This document shows, one piece after another, positions 27,046 to 36,022 of a stretch of DNA of 64,000 nt. The stretch is from assembly GCF_004564275.1 (NCBI RefSeq), contig NZ_SPDV01000008.1, positions 102,805 to 166,804 on the forward strand, read 5' to 3'. The translations under genes were made by a program, and so were the position numbers. The stretch is from Sphingomonas parva (ex Maeng et al. 2020) (GTDB taxonomy: Bacteria; Pseudomonadota; Alphaproteobacteria; Sphingomonadales; Sphingomonadaceae). Position 1 is the first letter of the stretch. The number at the start of each line of letters is the position of its first letter. A model generated the notes under the pieces. It worked only from the letters and a program-made list of their open reading frames with translations. It made no database searches and was not told the DNA's origin.

Positions 27046-27064
27046 ATTGGACAAAATGTCCAAT
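27046..27064. promoter_or_regulatory. 19-bp palindromic operator candidate before cyoA
   Basis: ATTGGACA-AAA-TGTCCAAT is a perfect 8-bp inverted repeat with a 3-bp spacer. It ends 35 bp upstream of the cyoA ATG, in the divergent cyoA/MFS intergenic region. The symmetry suggests binding of a dimeric regulator. It is not an FNR box (TTGAT-N4-ATCAA). Confidence 0.55.
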
Positions 27065-27099
27065 GTCGGTCCTCGGGCGGAGGGCAATATAGGGCCATC

Positions 27100-28281
27100 A
27101 TGCTGCAGCACATGTTCAGATCGGCGAGCCGGCTCAAGGTCCTGGCCGCCGTGCCTCTCCTGCTCCTGGCAACGGCCTGCGACCGGGTGGTGTTCGATCC
27201 GGCCGGAGACGTTGCGCGCCAGCAGCGCGACATCATCTACATCTCGACGGGCCTGATGCTGCTGATCATCGTGCCGGTGATGGTCCTGATCGTCGTCTTC
27301 GCCTGGCGTTACCGCAGGGGGAAGGGCGGCACCTACGATCCGAACTTCGATCATTCGACCGCGCTGGAGCTGGTCATCTGGTCCGTGCCGCTGCTGATCA
27401 TCATCGTCCTCGGCGCGCTGACCTGGTCGAGCACCCATCTGCTCGATCCGTTCCGGCCGTTGAACCAGGTCGCGACCGATCAGGAAGCGAAGGCCCAGGT
27501 GGAGGCGCCGCTGCGCGTCCAGGTCGTCTCGATGGACTGGAAGTGGCTGTTCATCTATCCCGAGCAGGGGATCGCGACGGTGAACGAACTGGTCCTTCCG
27601 GTGGGGCGGCAGGTCCGCTTCGACATCACGTCCACCAACATGATGAACACCTTCTACGCGCCCACCATGGCCGGAATGATCTATGCGATGCCGGGCATGC
27701 AGAGCACTTTGCACGCGGTGCTCGACCGTCCGGTGGAGTCGCAGGGTTATTCGGGCAATTACAGCGGCCACGGCTTCAGCCACATGCGCTTCAAGCTGCG
27801 CGGCGTCGACGACGCGCAATTCGGCCAATGGGTGGCCGCCGCGCGCGGCTCCGGCAAGGCGCTCGATCTTGCCACCTACATGGAGCTGGTGAAGCCCAGC
27901 GAGCGCGTCCCGGTGATGCATTTCGCCGCCGTCGGGCCGGACCTGTTCCGGCGCATCCTCGAGCGCTGCGTCGAGCCCGGCAAGCCCTGCATGAGCGAGA
28001 TCATGGCGCACGATCGTCAAGCCGGCGGCGGCCATCCGCACGAGATGCGGCCCGGTGCGGGAATGCCGCAGGGTCGCGACAGTGCGCCGCTCCACGGCGA
28101 CAAGCCGGAGGGCGCGATCTTCAAGTCGCCCGAGGAGAGGGGCTCGGGACCGAACGTCACCAAGCCGGCCAATCCGAGCCGCGCACCGGGCGTCACCCGT
28201 CCCGGCGACCAGAAGAACCGGGACATGAGCGCCGTCATGCCCATGGCTCACCCATCAGCCCAGCCGGCGGCCAACGCCTGA
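27100..28281 (+). CDS. cyoA: Cytochrome o ubiquinol oxidase subunit II
   Basis: Periplasm-facing subunit of the heme-copper quinol oxidase. It is 393 aa. A lipoprotein signal ([10 protein letters not shown]), two membrane helices and a cupredoxin domain are present. The CuA ligands are missing: the expected Cys region reads [16 protein letters not shown]. This marks a quinol, not cytochrome c, oxidase. About 80 C-terminal residues (Gly/Pro/His-rich, after CMSEIMAHD) extend beyond the E. coli protein length (315). First gene of cyoABCD. Confidence 0.95.
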   Translation: MLQHMFRSASRLKVLAAVPLLLLATACDRVVFDPAGDVARQQRDIIYISTGLMLLIIVPVMVLIVVFAWRYRRGKGGTYDPNFDHSTALELVIWSVPLLIIIVLGALTWSSTHLLDPFRPLNQVATDQEAKAQVEAPLRVQVVSMDWKWLFIYPEQGIATVNELVLPVGRQVRFDITSTNMMNTFYAPTMAGMIYAMPGMQSTLHAVLDRPVESQGYSGNYSGHGFSHMRFKLRGVDDAQFGQWVAAARGSGKALDLATYMELVKPSERVPVMHFAAVGPDLFRRILERCVEPGKPCMSEIMAHDRQAGGGHPHEMRPGAGMPQGRDSAPLHGDKPEGAIFKSPEERGSGPNVTKPANPSRAPGVTRPGDQKNRDMSAVMPMAHPSAQPAANA

Positions 28282-28297
28282 TCCTGCGGAGCGACTC

Positions 28298-30298
28298 GTG
28301 CCCGAATCTTCCATCTTCAAGACCATCTTCGGCCGGCTGACCTGGGAATCCTTCCCGGTGCACGAGCCGATCCTGCTCGTCACCTTCCTCGTCGTCGCCC
28401 TGCTCGGCATCGGCATCGTCGCAGCGGTGACCAAATACCGGCTTTGGGGCTGGCTGTGGCGCGAGTGGTTCACGACCGTGGACCACAAGAAGATCGGCAT
28501 CATGTACATCATCCTCGGCATCATCATGCTGCTGCGCGGCTTTGCCGATGCGCTGATGATGCGGGCGCAGCAGGCGGTCGCCTTCGGGGCCAGCGAGGGC
28601 TATCTGCCGCCGCACCATTTCGATCAGGTGTTCACCGCCCACGGGACGATCATGATCTTCTTCGTGGCGATCCCGCTCGTGTCCGGAATCATCAACTTCG
28701 TGATGCCGCTGCAGATCGGCGCGCGCGACGTGGCCTTTCCGTTCCTCAACAGCCTCAGCCTCTGGCTAACCGTCGCGGGCGCATTGCTCGTCATGGTGTC
28801 GCTGTTCGTCGGCGAGTTCTCGACCGCCGGATGGCTGAACTACGTACCGGTCGCCAACCTCCAGAACAGTCCCGGCACCGGTCCGGATTATTACCTCTGG
28901 GCGCTGCAGATAGCGGGTCTTGGAACGACCCTGTCCGCGATCAACATGGTGACGACGATCATCAAGATGCGCGCGCCCGGCATGACGATGATGAAGATGC
29001 CGGTGTTCACCTGGACGGCCCTGTGCAGCCAGGTGCTCGCGGTCGCCATTTTCCCGGCCCTGACCGGCGCATTCGCGCTGCTGATGCTCGACCGCTACAT
29101 CGGCACCAACTTCTTCACCAACGATCTCGGCGGCAACCCGATGATGTACTGGAACCTGGTGTGGATCTGGGGCCACCCCGAGGTCTACGTCCTGGTCCTG
29201 CCGGTGTTCGGCATATACTCCGAAATCACCTCCACCTTCACCGGCAAGAGGCTGTTCGGCTATTCGTCGATGGTCTACGCGACGGTGGTCATCACCATCC
29301 TCAGCTATCTCGTCTGGCTGCACCATTTCTTCACGATGGGCTCGGGCGCCAGCGTCAACAGCTTCTTCGGCATCGCGACGATGGTGATCTCCATCCCCAC
29401 CGGGGCCAAGATCTTCAACTGGCTGTTCACCATGTATCGCGGCTCGATCCGCTTCGAGCTGCCGATGATGTGGGTGGTCGCCTTCATGCTGACCTTCGTC
29501 GTCGGCGGCATGACCGGCGTGATGCTGGCGATCCCGCCCGCCGACTTCGTGCTGCACAATTCGCTGTTCCTGGTCGCGCACTTCCACAACGTCATCATCG
29601 GCGGCGTCGTGTTCGGCCTGTTCGCCGGCATGCAATATTGGTTCCCCAAGGCATTCGGCTTCAGGCTCGACGATTTCTGGGGGAAGATCGCCTTCTGGGG
29701 CTGGGTGATCGGCTATTGGGTGGCCTGGACCCCGATCTACATCGTCGGGCTGATGGGCACGACGCGGCGCGTCAATCATTTCGACGATCCGACCCTGCAG
29801 CCCTGGTTCGTGGTGGCCGCGATCGGCGCCGTGATCATCGGCATCGGCATTCTCGGCTTCGTCATGCAGATCGCCGTCAGCATCAAGAATCGCGACAAGC
29901 TCCGCGACGTGACCGGCGATCCGTGGGACGGGCGCACGCTGGAATGGTCGACCTCCTCGCCGCCGCCCGCCTACAATTTCGCCTTCACGCCGCGCGTGCA
30001 CGATCTCGACGCCTGGTACGACATGAAGCAGCGCGGCTACCGCCGTCCCCAGGGCGGCTACCGGCCGATCCACATGCCGCGCAACACCGGGACCGGCGTG
30101 ATCCTGTCTGGCCTGGCATTGGTCCTGGGCTTCGCCATGGTCTGGTATATCTGGTGGCTGGCGGCTTTGGCCTTCGTGGCGCTGATCGCCACGGCGATCG
30201 GCCACACGTTCAACTACAACCGGGATTACTTCATCCCGGCCGGAGATGTGGAGCGGCAGGAGGGCGAGCGCGACCGTCTTCTGCCGGCGGAGGCCTGA
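28298..30298 (+). CDS. cyoB: Cytochrome o ubiquinol oxidase subunit I
   Basis: Catalytic proton-pumping subunit carrying heme b, heme o and CuB. It is 666 aa from GTG 28298. Key segments are the heme ligand stretch [17 protein letters not shown], the CuB/Tyr helix [26 protein letters not shown], and [11 protein letters not shown] with the His ligands. About 15 membrane helices are expected. It starts 16 bp after cyoA. Confidence 0.97.
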   Translation: MPESSIFKTIFGRLTWESFPVHEPILLVTFLVVALLGIGIVAAVTKYRLWGWLWREWFTTVDHKKIGIMYIILGIIMLLRGFADALMMRAQQAVAFGASEGYLPPHHFDQVFTAHGTIMIFFVAIPLVSGIINFVMPLQIGARDVAFPFLNSLSLWLTVAGALLVMVSLFVGEFSTAGWLNYVPVANLQNSPGTGPDYYLWALQIAGLGTTLSAINMVTTIIKMRAPGMTMMKMPVFTWTALCSQVLAVAIFPALTGAFALLMLDRYIGTNFFTNDLGGNPMMYWNLVWIWGHPEVYVLVLPVFGIYSEITSTFTGKRLFGYSSMVYATVVITILSYLVWLHHFFTMGSGASVNSFFGIATMVISIPTGAKIFNWLFTMYRGSIRFELPMMWVVAFMLTFVVGGMTGVMLAIPPADFVLHNSLFLVAHFHNVIIGGVVFGLFAGMQYWFPKAFGFRLDDFWGKIAFWGWVIGYWVAWTPIYIVGLMGTTRRVNHFDDPTLQPWFVVAAIGAVIIGIGILGFVMQIAVSIKNRDKLRDVTGDPWDGRTLEWSTSSPPPAYNFAFTPRVHDLDAWYDMKQRGYRRPQGGYRPIHMPRNTGTGVILSGLALVLGFAMVWYIWWLAALAFVALIATAIGHTFNYNRDYFIPAGDVERQEGERDRLLPAEA

Positions 30299-30301
30299 GC
30301 C

Positions 30302-30937
30302 ATGGCACAGCTTGAACAGGCGCAGGCCGCGGTCGATCCGACCTTCCATCTCGTCGAGGCAGACGATCACGATCACGAGACCGGCGGCGCGACGCTGCTC
30401 GGTTTCTGGATCTACCTGATGAGCGACGCGCTGATCTTCGCGGCGCTGTTCGCGACGTTCGGCGTGCTCAGCACCAGCTATGCCGGCGGACCGAGCCCGC
30501 GCGAGATCTTCGAGCTGCCGCTGGTCGCGCTCAACACCGCGATCCTCCTGGTCTCCTCGATCACCTACGGTTTCGCGATGCTGGCGATGGAGCGCGGCGC
30601 CGTCCGCACCACCCAGGCCTGGCTCGCGGTCACGGGGCTGCTCGGCGCGTCGTTCGTCGGCATCGAATTGTTCGAGTTCGGCGCGCTGATCGCCGAGGGC
30701 GCGACGCCGCAGCGCAGCGGCTTCCTCTCCGGCTTCTTCACCTTGGTCGGAACCCACGGCCTCCACGTCACGGTCGGAATCATCTGGATCGTCGTGATGC
30801 TGGTGCAGATCGGCCAGCGCGGCCTGATCCCCGCGAACAAGCGCCGCCTGCTGTGCCTCAGCATGTTCTGGCACTTCCTCGACGTCGTCTGGATCGGCGT
30901 CTTCTCCTTCGTCTATCTGCTGGGAATGCTGCGATGA
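30302..30937 (+). CDS. cyoC: Cytochrome o ubiquinol oxidase subunit III
   Basis: Non-catalytic membrane subunit. It is 211 aa with five helices. Conserved parts are LLGFWIYLMSDALIFAALFA, GTHGLHVTVGIIWI and MFWHFLDVVWIGVFSFVYLL. It starts 3 bp after cyoB and overlaps cyoD by 4 bp. Confidence 0.96.
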   Translation: MAQLEQAQAAVDPTFHLVEADDHDHETGGATLLGFWIYLMSDALIFAALFATFGVLSTSYAGGPSPREIFELPLVALNTAILLVSSITYGFAMLAMERGAVRTTQAWLAVTGLLGASFVGIELFEFGALIAEGATPQRSGFLSGFFTLVGTHGLHVTVGIIWIVVMLVQIGQRGLIPANKRRLLCLSMFWHFLDVVWIGVFSFVYLLGMLR

Positions 30938-31323
30938 GCTCCGCCGACACGCACCTCGATCCCGCCGTGCACGCCCATGGCGAAACCCAGGGCCATGGCT
31001 CGAAGCGAAGCTATCTGGTCGGCTTCGGCCTCTCCGCCGTGCTGACGGCCATCCCGTTCTGGCTGGTGATGGCCGATCCGCTCGGCAACGCCGGGCTGAC
31101 CGCGGCCGCGGTGATCGTCATCGCGGTGCTCCAGATCCTGGTCCACACCTTCTGCTTCCTGCACCTCAACACCCAGGCGGAAGGCGGATGGACGATGATC
31201 GCCTATATCTTCACCGGGGTGATCCTGCTCCTCACCATCGGCGGCTCGCTGTGGATCATGTACCACCTCAATTCGAACATGATGCCGGGGATGATGACGG
31301 GCCAGACGAGCTACGCGCCGTGA
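30934..31323 (+). CDS. cyoD: Cytochrome o ubiquinol oxidase subunit IV
   Basis: Small assembly subunit with three membrane helices. It is 129 aa. The pattern SYLVGFGLSAVLTAIPFWLV, then VLQILVHTFCFLHLN, then GWTMIAYIFTGVIL is typical. ATG 30934 overlaps the cyoC stop. A Met-rich C-terminus (NMMPGMMTG) follows the last helix. Confidence 0.93.
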   Translation: MSSADTHLDPAVHAHGETQGHGSKRSYLVGFGLSAVLTAIPFWLVMADPLGNAGLTAAAVIVIAVLQILVHTFCFLHLNTQAEGGWTMIAYIFTGVILLLTIGGSLWIMYHLNSNMMPGMMTGQTSYAP

Positions 31324-32030
31324 GCGAGGGGGGAGCCAAGCGCGGCTTCCTCCTGATCCTCTGCTTCGCTGGCCTCCTTCTCTTCACCTCGCTGGGGATC
31401 TGGCAGGTCGAGCGGCGTGCCTGGAAGCTCGATCTGATCGCCCGCGTCGACGCCCGGATCCACGCCGCCCCGGTGCCGCCGCCGGCGGCGGCCGCCTGGC
31501 CCCGGCTCGATCCCCGCGACTACGAATATAGGCGCGTGCGCGTTCGCGGGCGCTTCCTCGCCAATTCCGAGACGCTCGTGGACGCCCTGACCGAGCGCGG
31601 CGCTGGATCCTGGGTGTTGACGCCGCTCCAGACCGGCGACGGCGTCATCCTGGTCAACCGCGGCTTCGTTCCCGACGCCTACGAGGCGCCCGGGAGGCGA
31701 CCGGCGCAGCCCCGCGGCGCATTGATGGTCACCGGGCTGATGCGCGCGAGCGAGCCGGGCGGCCGCTTCCTCCGCCCCAATGAGCCGCGGCAGGAGCGCT
31801 GGTTCTCCCGGGACGTCGCCGCCATCGCCGCCGCCCGCGGGATATCGAATGCGGCGCCCTTCTTCATCGACGCGGATGCCGCGCCGCATGCAGGGCTGCC
31901 GATCGGCGGCCTGACCGTCGTCCGCTTCCGCAACGCGCACCTGCTCTACGCCCTGACCTGGTTCGGGCTCGCCGGCCTGTCGCTGGCGGGGCTGGTCCTG
32001 CTGCTCAAGCCGGCGCAGAAGCGCCGCTGA
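31320..32030 (+). CDS. SURF1-family oxidase assembly protein
   Basis: Membrane protein aiding heme insertion or assembly of heme-copper oxidases. It is 236 aa from GTG 31320, which overlaps the cyoD stop. It has an N-terminal helix with SLGIWQVERRAWKLDLI, central YEYRRVRVRGRF and VLTPLQTGDGVILVNRGFVP, and a C-terminal NAHLLYALTWFGLAGLSLAG. These are the standard SURF1 landmarks. Its stop overlaps the regB start by one base. Confidence 0.93.
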   Translation: MSEGGAKRGFLLILCFAGLLLFTSLGIWQVERRAWKLDLIARVDARIHAAPVPPPAAAAWPRLDPRDYEYRRVRVRGRFLANSETLVDALTERGAGSWVLTPLQTGDGVILVNRGFVPDAYEAPGRRPAQPRGALMVTGLMRASEPGGRFLRPNEPRQERWFSRDVAAIAAARGISNAAPFFIDADAAPHAGLPIGGLTVVRFRNAHLLYALTWFGLAGLSLAGLVLLLKPAQKRR

Positions 32031-33343
32031 TGGACACACCGCTTCTCGCTCTCACCCGCCGACGGCCGGAGGCGCTGCCGGGTCGCTCGCCCAATGCCGC
32101 GGCGGTCGAGAACATGCGGCAGCTGATCCAGCTGCGCTGGCTCGCCGTCATCGGCCAGCTCGTCGCGATCCTCGTGGCGCATTTCGCGCTTCGGGTGCCG
32201 CTGCCGCTCGCGCCCCTGCTCGCCGTGGTCGCTCTCCTCGCCCTCGTGAACGTCGCCTTCACGCTCACCCTCCGCCGGCTCTGGCTGGTCCCGGGCGAGC
32301 TGTTGCTCGCGCTCCTGCTCGACATGGCGGCGCTGACCGCGCAGCTCTACCTCAGCGGTGGCGCGACAAACCCGTTTCTCTCGCTCTACCTTCTGCAGGT
32401 CGTGCTCGGCGCGATCCTGCTCGGCCCCGCCATGGCGTGGCTGCCGGCAGTCGTCGCCATAGTCTGCTGGGCCTTCCTCAGCGTCCGGCATCTGCCCTTG
32501 CGGCTGCCGCCGGCAATCGGGACTGTGCCCGCCGACCTGCGGCTGATCGGCGAGTGGATCAGCTTCTCGATGGTAGCGATCCTGCTCGTCCTGTTCATTG
32601 CCAGGATCAGCCGCAACCTCGCCGCGCGCGAAGCCTATGTGGCGGAGCTGCGTCAGCGCGCCGCCGAGGAGGACGGGATCGTGCGCATGGGTCTGTTCGC
32701 GAGCGGCGCCGCGCACGAGCTCGGAACGCCGCTTTCGACGCTGTCGGTGCTGATCTCGGACTGGCAGCGCGATCCGGCGCTCGGCGCAAATCCGGGCTTT
32801 CGCGAGGAGCTTGAGGAGGCGCAATCGGAACTCCGTCGCTGTCGCCAGATCGTCTCCAACATCCTGCACTCGGCCGGCCGCTCGCGCGGCGAGGCGATGG
32901 CTTCGGTGCCGGCCCGCGCCCTGCTCGAAGACGTGGCGGCCGATTGGCGGGCGGTTCATGGCGACACACCGCTGGCGAGCCGGACCGATGCGCTGGCAGG
33001 GACGCACGTCGTCGCCGATCCGGCCCTGCGGCAGGTGATCTCCAGTCTGCTCGACAACGCCGCCGAGGAATCACCGGACGGCATCGCGTTGCTCGGCGAG
33101 GTCGTCGGAGATCAGTTGCGCATCTCAATCCTCGATTCGGGTCCCGGCTTTTCGGACGAGCAGCTCGCCCGGATCGGCACGCTCTACCAGTCGAGCAAGG
33201 GGCCGGGCCGCGGCCTAGGGCTGTTCCTCGCCAGCAACGTCGCCCGGAGGCTCGGCGGGAGCCTGGAGGCGGCCAATCGCGACGATGGCGGGGCGGTGGT
33301 CCGGCTGCTATTGCCGCTCGCCTCGGCGCTTCCGGAGGATTGA
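32030..33343 (+). CDS. regB: Redox-sensing histidine kinase, RegB/PrrB/ActS family
   Basis: Senses the quinone pool or redox state and phosphorylates RegA. It is 437 aa with about six membrane helices. The ubiquinone-binding heptad GGATNPF lies between helices 3 and 4. Phospho-His 229 is in GAAHELGTPLSTLSVL. A Cys at 271 (LRRCRQIVS) lies 42 residues on, near where the redox-active Cys of R. capsulatus RegB lies relative to its His. ATPase boxes are LLDNAAEES, DSGPGFSD and GPGRGLGLFLA. Confidence 0.93.
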   Translation: MDTPLLALTRRRPEALPGRSPNAAAVENMRQLIQLRWLAVIGQLVAILVAHFALRVPLPLAPLLAVVALLALVNVAFTLTLRRLWLVPGELLLALLLDMAALTAQLYLSGGATNPFLSLYLLQVVLGAILLGPAMAWLPAVVAIVCWAFLSVRHLPLRLPPAIGTVPADLRLIGEWISFSMVAILLVLFIARISRNLAAREAYVAELRQRAAEEDGIVRMGLFASGAAHELGTPLSTLSVLISDWQRDPALGANPGFREELEEAQSELRRCRQIVSNILHSAGRSRGEAMASVPARALLEDVAADWRAVHGDTPLASRTDALAGTHVVADPALRQVISSLLDNAAEESPDGIALLGEVVGDQLRISILDSGPGFSDEQLARIGTLYQSSKGPGRGLGLFLASNVARRLGGSLEAANRDDGGAVVRLLLPLASALPED

Positions 33344-33347
33344 GCGC

Positions 33348-33884
33348 GTGGCCGACGACGAAAGATGCCTGCTCATCGTCGAGGACGATGCGAGCTTCGC
33401 CCGAACCCTCGCGCGCTCGTTCGAGCGGCGCGGCTACCGCGTCCATGTCGCGAGCAGCGTTCCGGCGTTCGACGCGCTGCTCGGGACGATCCGGCCAGGC
33501 TATGCCGTGGTCGATCTCAAGCTCGGCTCGGGCTCGGGCCTGAGCTGCGTCCGCGCGCTCCACGAGCGCGATCCGGCGACGAAGATCGTCGTCCTCACCG
33601 GCTATGCCAGCATCGCGACCGCCGTAGAGGCGATCAAGCTCGGCGCCAGCCATTACCTTCCCAAGCCAGCGAACAGCGACGACATCGAGGCGGCGTTCGG
33701 CAAGGGCGAGGGCGATGTCGAAGCCCCGATCGGCGCGCGGGCGACGTCGCTCAAGACGCTGGAGTGGGAGCGGATCCACGAGACGCTGGCCGACAGCGGC
33801 TTCAACGTCTCGGAAACGGCGCGCCGGCTCGGCATGCACCGCCGCACCCTGGCGCGGAAGCTGGAGAAGAGGCCGCTCCGGTAA
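33348..33884 (+). CDS. regA: Redox response regulator, RegA/PrrA/ActR family
   Basis: Two-domain response regulator that controls respiratory genes. It is 178 aa from GTG 33348, with GGAGG just upstream, 4 bp after regB. The receiver has the acidic pair in IVEDDASF, phospho-Asp 56 in YAVVDLKLGSGSGL, and LPKPA. The C-terminal Fis-like helix-turn-helix (VSETARRLGMHRRTLARKL) matches the RegA type. Confidence 0.93.
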   Translation: MADDERCLLIVEDDASFARTLARSFERRGYRVHVASSVPAFDALLGTIRPGYAVVDLKLGSGSGLSCVRALHERDPATKIVVLTGYASIATAVEAIKLGASHYLPKPANSDDIEAAFGKGEGDVEAPIGARATSLKTLEWERIHETLADSGFNVSETARRLGMHRRTLARKLEKRPLR

Positions 33885-33906
33885 CGCTGCACGATAGGCC
33901 CGCGGC

Positions 33907-34821
33907 TCAGCGATAGCCCTGCGTCGAAAGCACGCTGGCGAGCGCTGCCGGAAAGGCTTCGGGTATGCGGGTAGCGTCGGCGCAATCCTCGGGCCGCGCG
34001 ACCCGGCAGCCGCGCTGCACCTGCGCCTCGATCACCGTCCAGGCCTCGGAGAGGAGGCCGAGCCGTGCCGCATCGGCGGCATATGCGGCGCAGGCGCCCT
34101 GTGCTTCGTCCCTCTCCTGCTCGCACGCGTCGCGCATCGCGGCCATCTCGCGGCGGTAGAGAGGCGCCAGCGCCGGATCGCGCGAGACGTCGACGCTGTC
34201 GCCGTGCACGAATGCGATCACCCGCGGCGGCAGGCGGCTGGCCGCGCAGCTGGTGAAGCGGCAATGGAAGGCGGTGTCGCGCAGCACGAACTCCGCCCGG
34301 CTGCGCCCGGCGAGGTCTCGCGGCCATTCGAGCATCTCGGGATCGACCGCACAAAGGCTGTCGCTGCCCTCGGCGGCGAGTTTCGCCGAACGGAAAACTC
34401 GGCCTTCCGGGACCGCCAGGTCAATCGTGACGCAGCCGGCGCTGGCGCCGGAGTGGGAGATCAGGATCACCGAGGACATCTTCGCGTCCGGGGTAAGCTT
34501 CCCGATCCCGAGATAGGCCGCGCTCCCCGGCTGACCGACCAGTGTCGTCGTCGCCATCCTTCCGCCGCTGACCACCGCCACCAGATAGCGGCTGCCGGGG
34601 GAGCAGGCTTCGGAAACCGGCCGAGTCTCGCCGCAGCGGCGCATCACCGTCCGCACCCGAAGCCCACCGGCTTCGATCGTCTTGTTCCCCCATTCGGGCT
34701 GCCACTGGACGAAATGCTCGAGCGGCCAGGTGGCGGGTGGGGCGGCGGCCGATGCCGGTACGGCGAACAGGAACAGCAGGAAAAAGAGCGAGCGCAGCAA
34801 CGTCGTTACTCCAGCGGGCAT
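33907..34821 (-). CDS. Secreted protein of unknown function
   Basis: 304 aa from ATG 34821. A signal peptide (LLRSLFFLLFLFAVPASAAA) is followed by a Cys-containing mature domain (MRRCGETR, EACSPGS, GCVTID, LCAVD, HCRFTSCAAS). The N-terminal part resembles invasion-associated locus-type exported proteins (WQPEWGNK... RYLVAVV) only loosely, so no function is assigned. The C-terminal ~90 residues are helical. It is convergent with regA, 22 bp away. Confidence 0.65.
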   Translation of the reverse strand: MPAGVTTLLRSLFFLLFLFAVPASAAAPPATWPLEHFVQWQPEWGNKTIEAGGLRVRTVMRRCGETRPVSEACSPGSRYLVAVVSGGRMATTTLVGQPGSAAYLGIGKLTPDAKMSSVILISHSGASAGCVTIDLAVPEGRVFRSAKLAAEGSDSLCAVDPEMLEWPRDLAGRSRAEFVLRDTAFHCRFTSCAASRLPPRVIAFVHGDSVDVSRDPALAPLYRREMAAMRDACEQERDEAQGACAAYAADAARLGLLSEAWTVIEAQVQRGCRVARPEDCADATRIPEAFPAALASVLSTQGYR

Positions 34822-34892
34822 GCGGATGATGCTTGGAGCAGACAGCGACGGCAAGGGCTGGAAGTGCCCACGTCAGCCGATTTGGTGGCGTG

Positions 34893-35738
34893 CTAGAAGC
34901 GCTTCGCGATGCCGACGTAGAGCTCCAGGTCCGGAGCGTTGCCGTTCAGGCCGAGATTCACGCCCAGGTCGAACTGGAGGGACTCGCGCGCCGACCAGGC
35001 GAGCGACAGGCCGCCGAGCAGCTCCGTCCTGTGCTCTCCGGGTTCCTTGTCGCGGCGCGCGGCGATCTCGATCGCGGCGCCGAGATCCTGGGCGAGCGGC
35101 GCCTCGAGGCCGAGGACGCCGCCATAAGCGAGATGGTGGCCGGAACCGGCCTCGTCCGGTGCCGTCTCGATCTCCCCGGTTGCGGCGATCTGGAGCCCCT
35201 CGCCGAGCTCGTAGCTCAGCGGCAGCAGCAGGGCCGCCGACCAGTCCCCGTCGCCGAGCGGCTGGTCGCCGGTCGCCATCGTCAGTTGCGGCATGAGCGC
35301 GACCGACAGGCCGGAACCGTCGGGGTTGAGCAGGTTCGCGCGAAGCGCCAGCCGGACGTCGCCCACGCCCGTGCTGCGATCGACCCCGCCGGCGGCGTCG
35401 CGATGGCGCATCAGGCCCAGGGCCTGCCATCCGATCTGTGCCTCGATGCGATCGCTGAGGCCGTAGCGGACCAGCATGTCGCCCAGGACGACGGTATCGG
35501 TGCGCTCTCCCGAGCCTCTGTCGAGCGTCCAGTCTGCGAGTCCGATCTCCACGGCGGCATGGCCGCGGTCGATTGTGCAGGCGGGCGTTCCGAGTCCCGG
35601 GCGATCGGGGCAGAAGTCGCGCCGCGCCTGGGCCGAGGCCGAGCCAGTCCAGCAGCAGAGGATCGGCAGGAGCAGCAGGCCGGCCAGCCGGCTGGGCAGG
35701 TTGAGGCGGCCGGACGGCCCGCGGACAGGCTGGATCAT
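34893..35738 (-). CDS. Outer-membrane beta-barrel protein (phenol_MetA_deg/transporter-like)
   Basis: 281 aa from ATG 35738. A signal peptide (LAGLLLLPILCCWTGSASAQ) is followed by about 250 residues of alternating amphipathic strands (for example VEIGLADWTL, MLVRYGLSDRIEAQIGWQ, SVALMPQLTMATGD). It ends in Phe (YVGIAKRF), the usual barrel-terminal residue. This matches the MetA-pathway-like barrel family of Pfam. The ligand is unknown. Divergent from the TonB receptor. Confidence 0.75.
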   Translation of the reverse strand: MIQPVRGPSGRLNLPSRLAGLLLLPILCCWTGSASAQARRDFCPDRPGLGTPACTIDRGHAAVEIGLADWTLDRGSGERTDTVVLGDMLVRYGLSDRIEAQIGWQALGLMRHRDAAGGVDRSTGVGDVRLALRANLLNPDGSGLSVALMPQLTMATGDQPLGDGDWSAALLLPLSYELGEGLQIAATGEIETAPDEAGSGHHLAYGGVLGLEAPLAQDLGAAIEIAARRDKEPGEHRTELLGGLSLAWSARESLQFDLGVNLGLNGNAPDLELYVGIAKRF

Positions 35739-36022
35739 GACCGGGTCATCGCATGCCTTTGTGCGCGTCGAAAGCGCGGATCCCGAAGAGCAGGGTCGCC
35801 TTGGCGTCGGGCCAGGCCAGCGGATCAGCGTCGGCTGAAAGGTCGATTTCATCTCCAGACCGACTTCGCACAGAAAACTGTGCCGCTTGTACAACAAGAG
35901 CGCGACAAACCGCCGTAACGGACAAGATTGGGGCAAGACGCGGGTGAAACGGTTCCGAAACGTGTTACACATTGCCAATCCGCCGCCGGCGGGTTGCCGG
36001 AGGCTCGACATGGGGAGAGCTT

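Noticed and set aside
28766..30874. Long antisense open frame (about 700 codons) opposite cyoB and cyoC
   Set aside because: His/Asp/Arg-rich low-complexity translation with no domain, exactly opposite well-supported genes. It is a usual artefact of high GC with biased third positions.
34821..34854. TTG start 11 codons upstream for the secreted protein at 33907-34821
   Set aside because: There is no ribosome site, and ATG 34821 places the signal peptide correctly at the N-terminus.
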